Of a stretch of 52,211 nucleotides of DNA, positions 25,694 to 33,566 are shown one piece after another. Numbering within the stretch: position 1 is the stretch's first letter; each line of letters opens with the position of its first letter. Source of the DNA: Flavobacteriales bacterium (lineage in GTDB: Bacteria; Bacteroidota; Bacteroidia; Flavobacteriales_D; Parvicellaceae). Made by a program: the position numbers and the translations under genes. Under the pieces are notes generated by a model. The model did not search any database. It saw nothing but the letters and a program-made list of their open reading frames with translations, and was not told the origin of the DNA. The stretch is taken from contig JAQWSL010000099.1 of assembly GCA_029243225.1 (NCBI GenBank), positions 1-52,211 on the forward strand, in the 5' to 3' direction.

Positions 25694-27028
25694 ATGGCGA
25701 AAAAGAAAAAAGTAAGAAAGATTTTTGTGTTAGACACATCAGTTATTCTGCACGATCACAATTCAATCAAATGTTTTGATGAACATGACATTGCGATTCC
25801 TATTACAGTTTTAGAAGAGCTAGATAACTTCAAAAGGGGGAACGACACTAAAAATTTTGAAGCGAGAGAGTTTATTCGAATTCTTGATAGAATTAGTAAA
25901 GAATTTACGTTGCAAGAGTGGATACCTCTTAATGGTCCAGAAATGGGTAATTTCAAGATTGTCATGGAAAACGATGAGCTTGAAAATGATGCGGTAAAGA
26001 TATTTGGAAATAAAAATGACCACAAGATCTTAAATGCAGCTTTATGTCTTACTAAAAATGAAAAAGGAGCAAAAGTAATTTTAGTTTCTAAAGACATAAA
26101 CCTAAGACTTAAAGCGAAAGCATTAAACATTGAGGCAGCAGATTTTGAAACTGGAAAGATTGATAAAGAAAGCGCTCTGTATGCTGGGAAAAATGTTGTT
26201 GAAGATGTTGATTCAGATGTTATAAATAAATTATATAAGCAAGGCCAAATGGATGACACTTCTTGTTTAGGAGATAATGTTACACCAAATGGTTTTTACA
26301 TTCTTAAAAATGGAAAAACTTCTATTTTAAGTTATTTCAATTCATTTGACAAAGTAATAGAAAGAGTAGAAAAGCAATATGTTTATGGTATTAAACCACG
26401 AAATGCAGAGCAAACTTTTGCACTTCATGCATTAATGAATCCAGATGTTCGATTAGTTACTCTTCAAGGTGTGGCAGGAACAGGAAAAACATTACTTGCT
26501 CTTGCTAGTGCATTGGAACAACATAATTTATATCATCAAATAGTTTTAGCTAGACCGATTGTTCCGTTGAGCAATAAAGACATTGGATATTTGCCTGGAA
26601 ATGCAGAAGACAAAATTAATCCCTACATGCAACCACTTTTTGATAATTTAAAATTCATTAAAAATCAATTTGGTGAAAATGAAAAAAAGTATAGGAAAAT
26701 TGAGGAAATGGAAGAAGATGGAAAGCTTAAAATTTCGGCTTTAGCATTTATTAGAGGGAGAAGTTTATCTAATGTTATGTTTATTGTTGATGAAGCTCAA
26801 AATCTTACTCCTCATGAAATCAAAACCATCATTACTAGAGCTGGAGAAAATACTAAAATTGTTTTCACGGGTGATGTTTTTCAGATAGATACACCTTATC
26901 TAGATGAACAAAGTAACGGGCTGTCTTATTTGATAGATCGTTTGAAAGGGAATGATTTATTTGCTCACATAACACTTGAAAAAGGTGAGCGTTCAGAATT
27001 GGCTAATCTAGCAAATGAGCTGCTTTAG
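25694..27028 (+). CDS. PhoH-like protein: PIN nuclease domain plus PhoH ATPase
   Basis: A 444-residue fusion. The N-terminal PIN-like nuclease domain (about 8-150) has acidic residues D14 ('VLDTSVIL'), E41/E42 and D134 ('VSKDINLRLKA'). The C-terminal PhoH domain has Walker A 'GVAGTGKT' (259-266) and Walker B 'FIVDEAQN' (D366, E367). PhoH2-type proteins of this build have RNA helicase and ribonuclease activity in other bacteria. All motifs are intact. It is a single gene with its own upstream region between the M23 peptidase and DUF58 genes. Confidence 0.93.
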   Translation: MAKKKKVRKIFVLDTSVILHDHNSIKCFDEHDIAIPITVLEELDNFKRGNDTKNFEAREFIRILDRISKEFTLQEWIPLNGPEMGNFKIVMENDELENDAVKIFGNKNDHKILNAALCLTKNEKGAKVILVSKDINLRLKAKALNIEAADFETGKIDKESALYAGKNVVEDVDSDVINKLYKQGQMDDTSCLGDNVTPNGFYILKNGKTSILSYFNSFDKVIERVEKQYVYGIKPRNAEQTFALHALMNPDVRLVTLQGVAGTGKTLLALASALEQHNLYHQIVLARPIVPLSNKDIGYLPGNAEDKINPYMQPLFDNLKFIKNQFGENEKKYRKIEEMEEDGKLKISALAFIRGRSLSNVMFIVDEAQNLTPHEIKTIITRAGENTKIVFTGDVFQIDTPYLDEQSNGLSYLIDRLKGNDLFAHITLEKGERSELANLANELL

Positions 27029-27091
27029 TTTTTTTTAGCTTCAACCTTTACTATTTTTATACTAATTTATTTTCAGTATCGTTATTTGTAA

Positions 27092-28006
27092 ATGAGCAGT
27101 ATAAACCATAAAAAAGCAAGAGAGTTTGGTGCCTTAGAGTTGCTAGCCAAACAAGTAGTTGAGGGCTTTATCACTGGTTTACACAAAAGCCCTTTTCATG
27201 GGTTCTCAGTTGAATTTTCTGAGCATAAAATATATAATAAGGGAGAATCTACCAAACACATTGATTGGAAACTGTACGCTAGAAGCGATAAGTTATATGT
27301 TAAAACATATGAAGAAGAGACCAATCTAAGGTGTCAAATTGTTATAGATACTTCCGCATCAATGTATTTTCCAACAGATAGTGAGGAAAATAAGCTTTCA
27401 TTTTCTATAGATGCAGCAGCAGCTTTAATGTACTTAATGCGAAAGCAGAGAGATGCTGTTGGACTTTCTTTATTTAAACAAGAGCTAGATTTACATACAA
27501 AGCCAAAAGCATCTATTGTAAATCAACGTTTTTTATTTTCAGAGCTGGAAAAACTTCTTTTTAAGTACGTCCCAATAACAAATGATTCCTCAAAAATAGT
27601 TAGTGCTTTACATAAAATAGCAGAAGCATCACATAAGCGATCTTTAATTGTAGTATTTTCAGATTTTAAGGGAGATGATGATCAAGAACAACTTTTTAGT
27701 GCGCTGCAGCATTTAAAGCACAATAAACACGAAGTTGTTGTTTTTAATGTTTCAGATTCAGAATTAGAAGGTCAATTGAATTATGATAATCGTCCACATA
27801 CTTTTGTAGATATGGAAACAGGTGAGCAAATAAAATTAAACCCATCTCAAGTTAAAGATCACTTTACAGCTTTAGTTAGAAATAGAAATACTGCACTTAA
27901 AAACTGTTGTGGTACCTATAAAATTGATTATGTAGAAGCAGATATAAATAAAGGATTTAACCAGGTTTTAATGCAATATTTAGTAAAAAGACAAAAAATG
28001 ATTTAA
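27092..28006 (+). CDS. DUF58-domain protein (VWA-like)
   Basis: A 304-residue cytoplasmic protein of the DUF58 family. It has the hallmark 'STKHIDWKLYARSDKLYVK' and a VWA-type metal-site motif 'IDTSASM' (DxSxS). Such proteins are usually encoded beside MoxR-type AAA ATPases and BatA/B proteins. No MoxR gene is adjacent here, so it appears detached from the usual cluster. The molecular role is not established. The ATG follows a TTTG by only 3 bases (GTTATTTG), a poor match to the -7 box. Confidence 0.9.
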   Translation: MSSINHKKAREFGALELLAKQVVEGFITGLHKSPFHGFSVEFSEHKIYNKGESTKHIDWKLYARSDKLYVKTYEEETNLRCQIVIDTSASMYFPTDSEENKLSFSIDAAAALMYLMRKQRDAVGLSLFKQELDLHTKPKASIVNQRFLFSELEKLLFKYVPITNDSSKIVSALHKIAEASHKRSLIVVFSDFKGDDDQEQLFSALQHLKHNKHEVVVFNVSDSELEGQLNYDNRPHTFVDMETGEQIKLNPSQVKDHFTALVRNRNTALKNCCGTYKIDYVEADINKGFNQVLMQYLVKRQKMI

Positions 28007-28022
28007 AAAAAAGAATTATTTC

Positions 28023-28052
28023 TTGCTGCTAATTGAAAAAGAATTAAATTTG
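28023..28052 (+). promoter_or_regulatory. Promoter of tRNA-Asp
   Basis: TTG at 28023-28025, a 19-base spacer and TAAATTTG at 28045-28052. This is a full match to the Bacteroidota housekeeping promoter, 31 bases upstream of the mature tRNA 5' end. Confidence 0.75.
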
Positions 28053-28083
28053 GCACCCCAAAGGGATAAGTTCAAAACTTATT

Positions 28084-28160
28084 GGACCGGTAGTTCAGTT
28101 GGTTAGAATACCTGCCTGTCACGCAGGGGGTCGCGGGTTCGAGTCCCGTCCGGTCCGCCA
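28084..28160 (+). tRNA. tRNA-Asp (anticodon GTC)
   Basis: A complete cloverleaf: acceptor GGACCGG/CCGGTCC (28084-28090 with 28150-28156), discriminator G, and CCA encoded at 28158-28160. The anticodon stem is CCTGC/GCAGG with loop CTGTCAC, so the anticodon GTC is at 28118-28120. The T arm contains GGTTCGAGTCC. It has its own promoter and terminator. Confidence 0.97.
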
Positions 28161-28165
28161 ACATC

Positions 28166-28206
28166 AACCGCAATTCATTGTTAATCAATTAGTTGCGGTT
28201 TTTTTT
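28166..28206 (+). terminator. Rho-independent terminator of tRNA-Asp
   Basis: AACCGCAA (28166-28173) pairs with TTGCGGTT (28193-28200), followed by a run of T to 28206. Confidence 0.85.
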
Positions 28207-28448
28207 GTTTTTAGACTCCCCATAAACCTGTCATAGAATCGTATAAAACTCCAAAAAACACAATCGCTAATCGTAAATATTCCTAATAGTCTGGGCTATG
28301 ATTTTTCCAGAAGCTTCAATTTCCCTGACTAATTTTTCAATGTCATTTGTGGGGGCTATTGTGTATTTCTTAGCTTAAGCGTATCTTTAAAAGATGGGCG
28401 AGTTTTAACAAGGAAATTAGTAAGCTAATAGTTTAGTAATATTAGAGT
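28207..28448. other. Non-coding stretch downstream of tRNA-Asp
   Basis: About 240 bases without an intact gene. On the minus strand a 35-codon frame without a start codon reads like a protein end (listed separately). Just after it, further short minus-strand frames also look protein-like. No direct repeat of the tRNA 3' end was found here, so an attachment site cannot be claimed. Confidence 0.4.
28267..28374 (-). pseudogene. Possible gene relic, 35 codons, no start
   Basis: The minus strand is open from 28374 to a TAG at 28267-28269 and reads '..KYTIAPTNDIEKLVREIE' followed by 'ASGKIIAQTIRNIYD'. This is well-balanced, helix-like protein sequence. There is no plausible start codon and an in-frame stop lies immediately upstream (28375-28377). 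It looks like the surviving C-terminus of a deleted gene, but chance cannot be excluded at this length. Family not recognised. Confidence 0.25.
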
Positions 28449-29111
28449 TCAATCAAAAGAACCCATAAGTGCATATTGTAAAATGTTTGCACCCATTTGC
28501 ATAGCTTTAATTCTTGTTGGTTCACTGTCATTATGCACTTCAGCATCTTCCCATCCATCACCTAAATCACATTCATAATCATAAAAACATATTAATCTGC
28601 CTTCATAAATGATGCCAAATCCTTGAGGAAACTTTGCATCGTGTTCATGAATTTTAGGTAGTCCTTTTTCAAAATCGAAAGATTGATGATATATCTTGTG
28701 GTCAAAAGGGAGTTCAATAAAGTCTAATTCAGGAAATACTTTTTTCATTTGAGGCCGAATAAATTGATCTAACCCATAATTATCAGAAATGTGAATAAAC
28801 CCTCCAGAAAGTAAATATTTTCTCAAATTTTCGGCCTCTTGATTGTTAAATACAATGTTTCCATGACCAGTTAGGTGAACAAAAGGATAATTAAATAAAT
28901 CAATACTACCAACAGCTACTTCCTCGTATTTTTCATTAATGTTCATATTTAGCGAACTATTGCAAAATTCAATGAGATTTGGAAGGGCAGTTGGGTTTGC
29001 ATACCAATCACCACCACCATTATACTTTAAAACAGCAATTTTAAAGGTTCCGTTTTGAGCAACTGATGTGCTAAAAAGTAAGCAACTAAATAATAAGAGT
29101 AAAAGTCTCAT
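28449..29111 (-). CDS. DUF4159-domain secreted protein
   Basis: A 220-residue protein with signal peptide 'MRLLLLLFSCLLFSTSVAQ' and a DUF4159 domain filling the rest ('AVLKYNGGGDWYANPTALPN', 'HLTGHGNIVF', 'LLSGGFIHISDNYG', 'GFGIIYEGRLICFY'). The fold resembles glutamine-amidotransferase-like domains, but no catalytic triad is evident. ATG 29111 is used; an in-frame TTG two codons upstream is less likely. A TACTTTTG box ends 3 bases before this ATG, so the mRNA may be leaderless. Function unknown. Confidence 0.87.
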   Translation of the reverse strand: MRLLLLLFSCLLFSTSVAQNGTFKIAVLKYNGGGDWYANPTALPNLIEFCNSSLNMNINEKYEEVAVGSIDLFNYPFVHLTGHGNIVFNNQEAENLRKYLLSGGFIHISDNYGLDQFIRPQMKKVFPELDFIELPFDHKIYHQSFDFEKGLPKIHEHDAKFPQGFGIIYEGRLICFYDYECDLGDGWEDAEVHNDSEPTRIKAMQMGANILQYALMGSFD

Positions 29112-29114
29112 GTT

Positions 29115-29122
29115 CAAAAGTA
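29115..29122 (-). promoter_or_regulatory. -7 promoter box of the DUF4159 gene
   Basis: TACTTTTG on the minus strand matches TAnnTTTG and ends 3 bases before the ATG at 29111. No TTG occurs at the expected -33 distance. Confidence 0.35.
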
Positions 29123-29163
29123 ATTAAATCATTGTATTGAAGATAAGATTACAATGTAGATAT

Positions 29164-29194
29164 TTACAAAATGTAACGAAAGTGCTTAAATTTG
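29164..29194 (+). promoter_or_regulatory. Putative operator and promoter of the biotin operon
   Basis: A perfect inverted repeat TTACA-AAA-TGTAA (29164-29176) sits in the -33 region of a perfect TAAATTTG box (29187-29194), 35 bases upstream of the bioB ATG. A repressor bound there would block polymerase. The repeat does not match the BioR or BioQ consensus that I know, and Bacteroidota BirA sites are not well enough known to me to judge. Confidence 0.4.
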
Positions 29195-29229
29195 AAGAAT
29201 TAAAATTTATTGCAATAAATTCAAAAAGT

Positions 29230-30360
29230 ATGGAAAAAGAAGGTTTAAAAGTCTGGTCAAAAGAAGAAATTTCAACGCTATACCATAAGCCATTAATTGA
29301 ATTAATTTTCGAAGCTGCTAAAGTTCATCGAAAATACAATGACCCAAGAGAAGTTCAGATAAGTAAATTGTTGTCAATTAAGACAGATGGATGCCCTGAA
29401 GATTGTGGTTATTGTCCACAGGCTGCTCGTTATCATACCAATATTGAAGGCAATAGTTTAATGAGTGTAGATGAGGTTGTTAAGCTAGCCGATCAAGCAA
29501 AAGAAATGGGCTCAAGTCGAGTATGCATGGGAGCTGCATGGAGGAATGTAAAAGATGATGCAGATTTTGATCAAGTTCTTGAAATGGTTAAGTCTGTTAA
29601 CAAGATGGACATGGAAGTTTGTTGTACTCTTGGGATGATTACTGAAAATCAGGCTCATCGTTTAGCTGATGCTGGACTTTATGCTTACAATCATAATTTA
29701 GATAGTTCAGAAGAATATTATAAGGAAATTATTTCAACAAGAGGATATCAGGATAGACTCCAAACAATTGATAATGCTCGAAAAGCTAAACTAACGGTTT
29801 GTTCAGGTGGTATCATTGGAATGGGTGAAACTGATGTAGATCGCATAAGTATGTTGCATACATTTTCAATCATGCGTCCACATCCTGAATCTGTTCCAAT
29901 TAATTCTTTAGTTGCAGTTGAAGGGACACCCCTAGAAGAACAAAGTCCAGTTTCAATTTGGGACATGGTTAGAATGATTGCTACAACAAGAATAGTGTTG
30001 CCTCATTCTGCAGTACGTTTGTCTGCAGGAAGAACCAATATGAACGATGAAGGTCAAGCATTGTGCTTTTTAGCTGGTGCTAATTCAATTTTTGCCGGTG
30101 ATAAATTATTAACAACTCCTAATCCTGAGTTTAACGGTGATTTAGAGCTTTTTAATAATCTAGGATTGGTTCCTATGAAGGCATATAAAAAGGGAGACAA
30201 ACCCGAAATTAACGAAAGGTATAAAGACAAACCAGATACTTCTGAGAAAATAAAATGGTCAAGACCAGGGCATAAAATTGCCAGAAATGAAGAAGCTAAA
30301 CAAGTTGGTAAAGAAAAAAAAATAGAAGCTTCTCAGAAAAAAGTCTGTAAAGCTAAATAG
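29230..30360 (+). CDS. bioB: Biotin synthase
   Basis: A 376-residue radical-SAM enzyme that inserts sulfur into dethiobiotin. The 4Fe-4S cysteines are C55, C59 and C62 in 'CPEDCGYCPQ'. Other family motifs are 'MGAAWRNVKDD', 'YNHNLDSSEEYY', 'CSGGIIGMGE' and 'LSAGRTNMNDEGQALCFLAG'. The ATG at 29230 matches the family N-terminus; an in-frame TTG at 29137 would add 31 unlikely residues. A Lys-rich C-terminal tail of about 40 residues extends past the core. It is the first gene of a bioB-bioF-bioD operon. Confidence 0.97.
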   Translation: MEKEGLKVWSKEEISTLYHKPLIELIFEAAKVHRKYNDPREVQISKLLSIKTDGCPEDCGYCPQAARYHTNIEGNSLMSVDEVVKLADQAKEMGSSRVCMGAAWRNVKDDADFDQVLEMVKSVNKMDMEVCCTLGMITENQAHRLADAGLYAYNHNLDSSEEYYKEIISTRGYQDRLQTIDNARKAKLTVCSGGIIGMGETDVDRISMLHTFSIMRPHPESVPINSLVAVEGTPLEEQSPVSIWDMVRMIATTRIVLPHSAVRLSAGRTNMNDEGQALCFLAGANSIFAGDKLLTTPNPEFNGDLELFNNLGLVPMKAYKKGDKPEINERYKDKPDTSEKIKWSRPGHKIARNEEAKQVGKEKKIEASQKKVCKAK

Positions 30361-30387
30361 TTGTTTTAATTAGTAATGTAATTTAAA

Positions 30388-31464
30388 ATGGAAAATTTTA
30401 ATCAATACATGCTTGATGAAATTAAACTAAGAAAACAAAATTTTAATTTAAGGGAATTATCGGTTTATAGCAACCTTACAGATTTCGCCTCAAACGATTA
30501 TTTAGGAATTGCAAAAAAGCACCAAACTGGAAGCACTGGTTCTAGATTAATTAGTGGGAATAATCAACAAATAATTGATTTAGAAAAAAAATTCTCAAAT
30601 CTTACTTGTTTTGATTCTTCTTTGTTTTTTAACTCAGGGTTTCAAGCAAATATTGGTTTAATACCTGCTCTTACAGACAGAAATACTACCATTTTTTATG
30701 ATGAGCTTATACATGCTTCTTTAAGAGATGGTGTTAGGTTATCAAATGCGAAAAATTTTTCTTTCAAACACAATGATTTATCTCACCTTTCTAAAAAGTT
30801 AGCAAAAATTGATGGTAAAAAATTAGTTTTAGTCGAAGCAGTTTACAGTATGGATGGCGATTCTCCAGATCTTATTGAATTACTGAAAATTACTAAAACA
30901 CACAACGCTTCAGTAATTGTAGATGAAGCTCATTCATTTGGTCTTATTGGAGAAAAAGGATTAGGTTTAGTTAATAAGTTAAATCTAAATAAAGAGATTT
31001 TAGCAACTATTTACCCCTTAGGAAAAGCTGTTGGATCTTCTGGTTGTTTTATTTCTGGAAGTACTCTTTTGAAAGATTTTCTGATCAATTTTTGTAGAAG
31101 TTTTATTTATTCAACAGCACCTAGTAAGACAGTTATTAAAGAAGTCGATTTTCAGCTAGCTGAACTAAATTCTTTTACTATGAGAGCTGAGATTTTAAGG
31201 TTGAAAAAATATTTCTTGGACAACTTAAGAAATGAATTGCGTGTTATTTCAGGAAAAGATAGTGCAATAGTTTCTATTTTTTATTCAGACACCATTGTTT
31301 TGAAAAAAATTGAAGCTCTACTTTTTGAAAAAGGTTTATTTGTGAAAGCTATTTTACATCCAACTGTTAAAAAGGGTGAAGAAAGATTAAGAATCTGCAT
31401 TCATGCTTTTAATACAATAAAAGAAATAAACTTGTTGTTGGAAATTCTAAATAATAAAAAGTGA
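30388..31464 (+). CDS. bioF: 8-amino-7-oxononanoate synthase-like PLP enzyme
   Basis: A 358-residue alpha-oxoamine synthase. It has 'FASNDYLGIA', the PLP-stacking H109 region, D179 and H182 in 'IVDEAHSFG', and the Schiff-base lysine K213 in 'YPLGKAVGSSG'. Context between bioB and bioD supports the biotin enzyme, which condenses pimeloyl-ACP/CoA with alanine, over its glycine C-acetyltransferase or sphingolipid homologues. It is somewhat shorter than E. coli BioF. The stop overlaps the GTG start of bioD. Confidence 0.9.
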   Translation: MENFNQYMLDEIKLRKQNFNLRELSVYSNLTDFASNDYLGIAKKHQTGSTGSRLISGNNQQIIDLEKKFSNLTCFDSSLFFNSGFQANIGLIPALTDRNTTIFYDELIHASLRDGVRLSNAKNFSFKHNDLSHLSKKLAKIDGKKLVLVEAVYSMDGDSPDLIELLKITKTHNASVIVDEAHSFGLIGEKGLGLVNKLNLNKEILATIYPLGKAVGSSGCFISGSTLLKDFLINFCRSFIYSTAPSKTVIKEVDFQLAELNSFTMRAEILRLKKYFLDNLRNELRVISGKDSAIVSIFYSDTIVLKKIEALLFEKGLFVKAILHPTVKKGEERLRICIHAFNTIKEINLLLEILNNKK

Positions 31465-32069
31465 AATATTTTATAACAGCTATTGATACTAATGTTGGTA
31501 AAACTGTAATATCTGCAATTATTGTAAAAGCTCTTAATGCAGCGTATTGGAAACCAATACAGTGTGGTGATTTAGATTTTTCAGATACTATGAAAGTTGA
31601 AAACCTGGTAAAAAACGTTGTAACATTTCAAGAAACACATGCTCTGGAGTATCCATTGTCTCCTCACGAGTCAGCAAGGCTTTCAGGTGTTGATGTATCT
31701 CTTAAAGATTTCAAACTGCCTTCAGAAGAAAATTTGATAATTGAAGGAGCTGGTGGTTTAATGGTTCCTTTAAATGAATCTGGAGATTTAGTCATTGACA
31801 TTGCTAGGGAAATAGAGGCTGAAATTATTGTTGTAATTAAAAATTATTTGGGAAGTATTAATCATTCACTTCTAACTATCGATTATCTTAAAAGAAATAA
31901 TTTTAAAATAAAAGGATTAGTCATTAATGGTCAAGTTACACCTTCTTCTGAGAGAGTTATAGAAAAAGTTTCTGGATGTAAGATACTATTTAGAATTCCT
32001 TTTACTGAGGGAATAAGCTCAGGTTTTGTCAATGAACAAGCTTTAATAGCTAGAAAAGCACTTACTTAA
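31461..32069 (+). CDS. bioD: Dethiobiotin synthetase
   Basis: A 202-residue ATP-dependent carboxylase that closes the ureido ring of dethiobiotin. The N-terminal P-loop is 'TAIDTNVGKT' (G13, K14, T15), 'YWKPIQCG' carries the substrate-site lysine, and 'EGAGGLMVPL' the second motif. The first P-loop residue, normally Gly (TGxDT), is Ala here. The GTG start at 31461 overlaps the bioF stop (GTGA), so translation is coupled. The 3' end overlaps the convergent gene by 8 bases. No bioA, bioC or bioH was found in the window. Confidence 0.92.
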   Translation: MKYFITAIDTNVGKTVISAIIVKALNAAYWKPIQCGDLDFSDTMKVENLVKNVVTFQETHALEYPLSPHESARLSGVDVSLKDFKLPSEENLIIEGAGGLMVPLNESGDLVIDIAREIEAEIIVVIKNYLGSINHSLLTIDYLKRNNFKIKGLVINGQVTPSSERVIEKVSGCKILFRIPFTEGISSGFVNEQALIARKALT

Positions 32070-32847
32070 AGACTTCATCGTAAAGAGCAATGAAATCTTC
32101 ATTGTCTTCTAACTTGCAATCATCTCTTTTGATGTAAAAAAGCTCTTTACCTAAATTCAGCGTTGTTTGAGCTGTAATAACATTTTTATTTTTTTGATAT
32201 TTTGCCATTTCCATAAGCGCAAACTTTAAGTAATGCTGTTGTGAGAAAGTCATGTTCTTAAAAGTGAACTTTTTATCTGGAATAGAATCTATAAATATTA
32301 AACTAGGCTTAATGTATTCTTTTGCAGTAGCTCTATTTTTTGTTAAGTTACAAAGGTGCCCATATAGAAGTTTACTACCGAAATCACTTGGGTCAATAGA
32401 ACAAATTTTCTTGGTTATTCCAGCTGCTTTTCCATAAGTAGATTCGGTGCCTTCAGTCATGTAATTTTCTATTTCTTCGGCTATAATCATTTTAATTTTT
32501 TCAATGAAATCTTCAGAATCATCTTTATATTGAAATCCTTTGTCTTTTTTTCTGTATTTAGAAAGGTAAGACAACGAACTTTTAAATGCTTTAGGGTACA
32601 TGTTGGTGTACTTGTGATCTTGACTCATTTCAAAAGAAGCCATTGAACAGTAGAGGTAAGGAAGAGGGTGTTTTTTTGTTTTGTCTTTTTCGGTGTATTT
32701 AATTGCTTTGTGAAAACAAACATCGTATTTCTCATCAACGTAGAGCAATAGTAAATCCATAAAATCTTCTTGGCTAGTAGCTTGGGTTGGAGCTAAAAGG
32801 TGAGTATAGATGAAAATAAGGGAAATAAATTTTAAAATACGCTTCAT
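32062..32847 (-). CDS. Secreted protein of unknown function, helix-rich
   Basis: A 261-residue protein with signal peptide 'MKRILKFISLIFIYTHLLAP'. The mature part is helical with TPR-like spacing ('PYLYCSMASFEMSQDHKYTN', 'SKLLYGHLCNLTKNRATAKE'), rich in Lys and Tyr. A solenoid periplasmic fold is plausible, but no named family is recognised. It overlaps the end of bioD by 8 bases, reading towards it. Confidence 0.65.
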   Translation of the reverse strand: MKRILKFISLIFIYTHLLAPTQATSQEDFMDLLLLYVDEKYDVCFHKAIKYTEKDKTKKHPLPYLYCSMASFEMSQDHKYTNMYPKAFKSSLSYLSKYRKKDKGFQYKDDSEDFIEKIKMIIAEEIENYMTEGTESTYGKAAGITKKICSIDPSDFGSKLLYGHLCNLTKNRATAKEYIKPSLIFIDSIPDKKFTFKNMTFSQQHYLKFALMEMAKYQKNKNVITAQTTLNLGKELFYIKRDDCKLEDNEDFIALYDEVFK

Positions 32848-32993
32848 AAAGTATTCATTTCAATGTCGAATTCAAAATTCATGCCTAAAATACAAAATAT
32901 TGTAGCTTAGACAAATTAGATAAATTCTTATTTATCTCAAAAAATATTATTTATTTTGAAAAAAATAGAAAGGTATTCAACTAAAAGTAACGT

Positions 32994-33551
32994 ATGAAAA
33001 AAATAGGTAATCGTGTTTCATTTGAAAAACATGAAGATTTTTTCACCATTATTATTACATCTAAAATAGAAAAATGGAAAGAAAACGCTATGCTAGTATG
33101 GTTAATTTGCTGGTCTTTTTGTGGTGCTGCATTTTTATATTATTTATTTTCTGGTGATGTTTTATCTCAGGAGAAAATCATTTTAGCTGTACTTGTATTG
33201 TTTTGGATTTACTTGGAAATCAGAATATTTAAAGCCTATATGTGGAGAGTTTCTGGCATTGAATTTATAAAAATTGATGCTGATCGATTTACACATAAAA
33301 AATCAATTAAAGGATATGGAAAGGCCAATTATTTAAATTCTAATCAAATAATTAAAATTAATCCTATTGCTTTAAAGGATAATTCAATAAATAAAGTTTT
33401 TAATGATTCTTTTTGGTTGATAGGTAATGGGGTTGTTCATGTTGAATCTTCTCAAAATAGTCTATATGTTGGTTCTCAGCTTAATTCATTAGCTGCAAAA
33501 AAGCTGTCAATTGAGATGAATAAAATGTTGAGAATAGTAGCTGGAAAATAA
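32994..33551 (+). CDS. Two-pass membrane protein of unknown function
   Basis: A 185-residue protein with a cytoplasmic N-terminus, two hydrophobic segments (about 33-52 and 60-78) and a C-terminal beta-rich tail ('GIEFIKIDADRFTHKKSIKG', then 'VHVESSQNSLYVGSQL'). This layout resembles PH-like domains behind a membrane hairpin. No family is identified. It reads towards the CoA-transferase gene. Confidence 0.65.
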   Translation: MKKIGNRVSFEKHEDFFTIIITSKIEKWKENAMLVWLICWSFCGAAFLYYLFSGDVLSQEKIILAVLVLFWIYLEIRIFKAYMWRVSGIEFIKIDADRFTHKKSIKGYGKANYLNSNQIIKINPIALKDNSINKVFNDSFWLIGNGVVHVESSQNSLYVGSQLNSLAAKKLSIEMNKMLRIVAGK

Positions 33552-33566
33552 AATATTAAAGTAATG

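Noticed and set aside
25756-26259. Open frame of 167 codons antisense to the PhoH-like gene
   Set aside because: It lies wholly within the PIN and linker region of a well-supported gene, and its sequence looks like reverse-strand composition.
28161-28448. Attachment site repeat of the tRNA-Asp 3' end
   Set aside because: No second copy of the tRNA 3' segment was found in the flank, so integration is only a possibility.
29137-29229. 31-residue N-terminal extension of biotin synthase from a TTG
   Set aside because: The extension would read through the promoter-like TAAATTTG and palindrome; ATG 29230 matches the family N-terminus.
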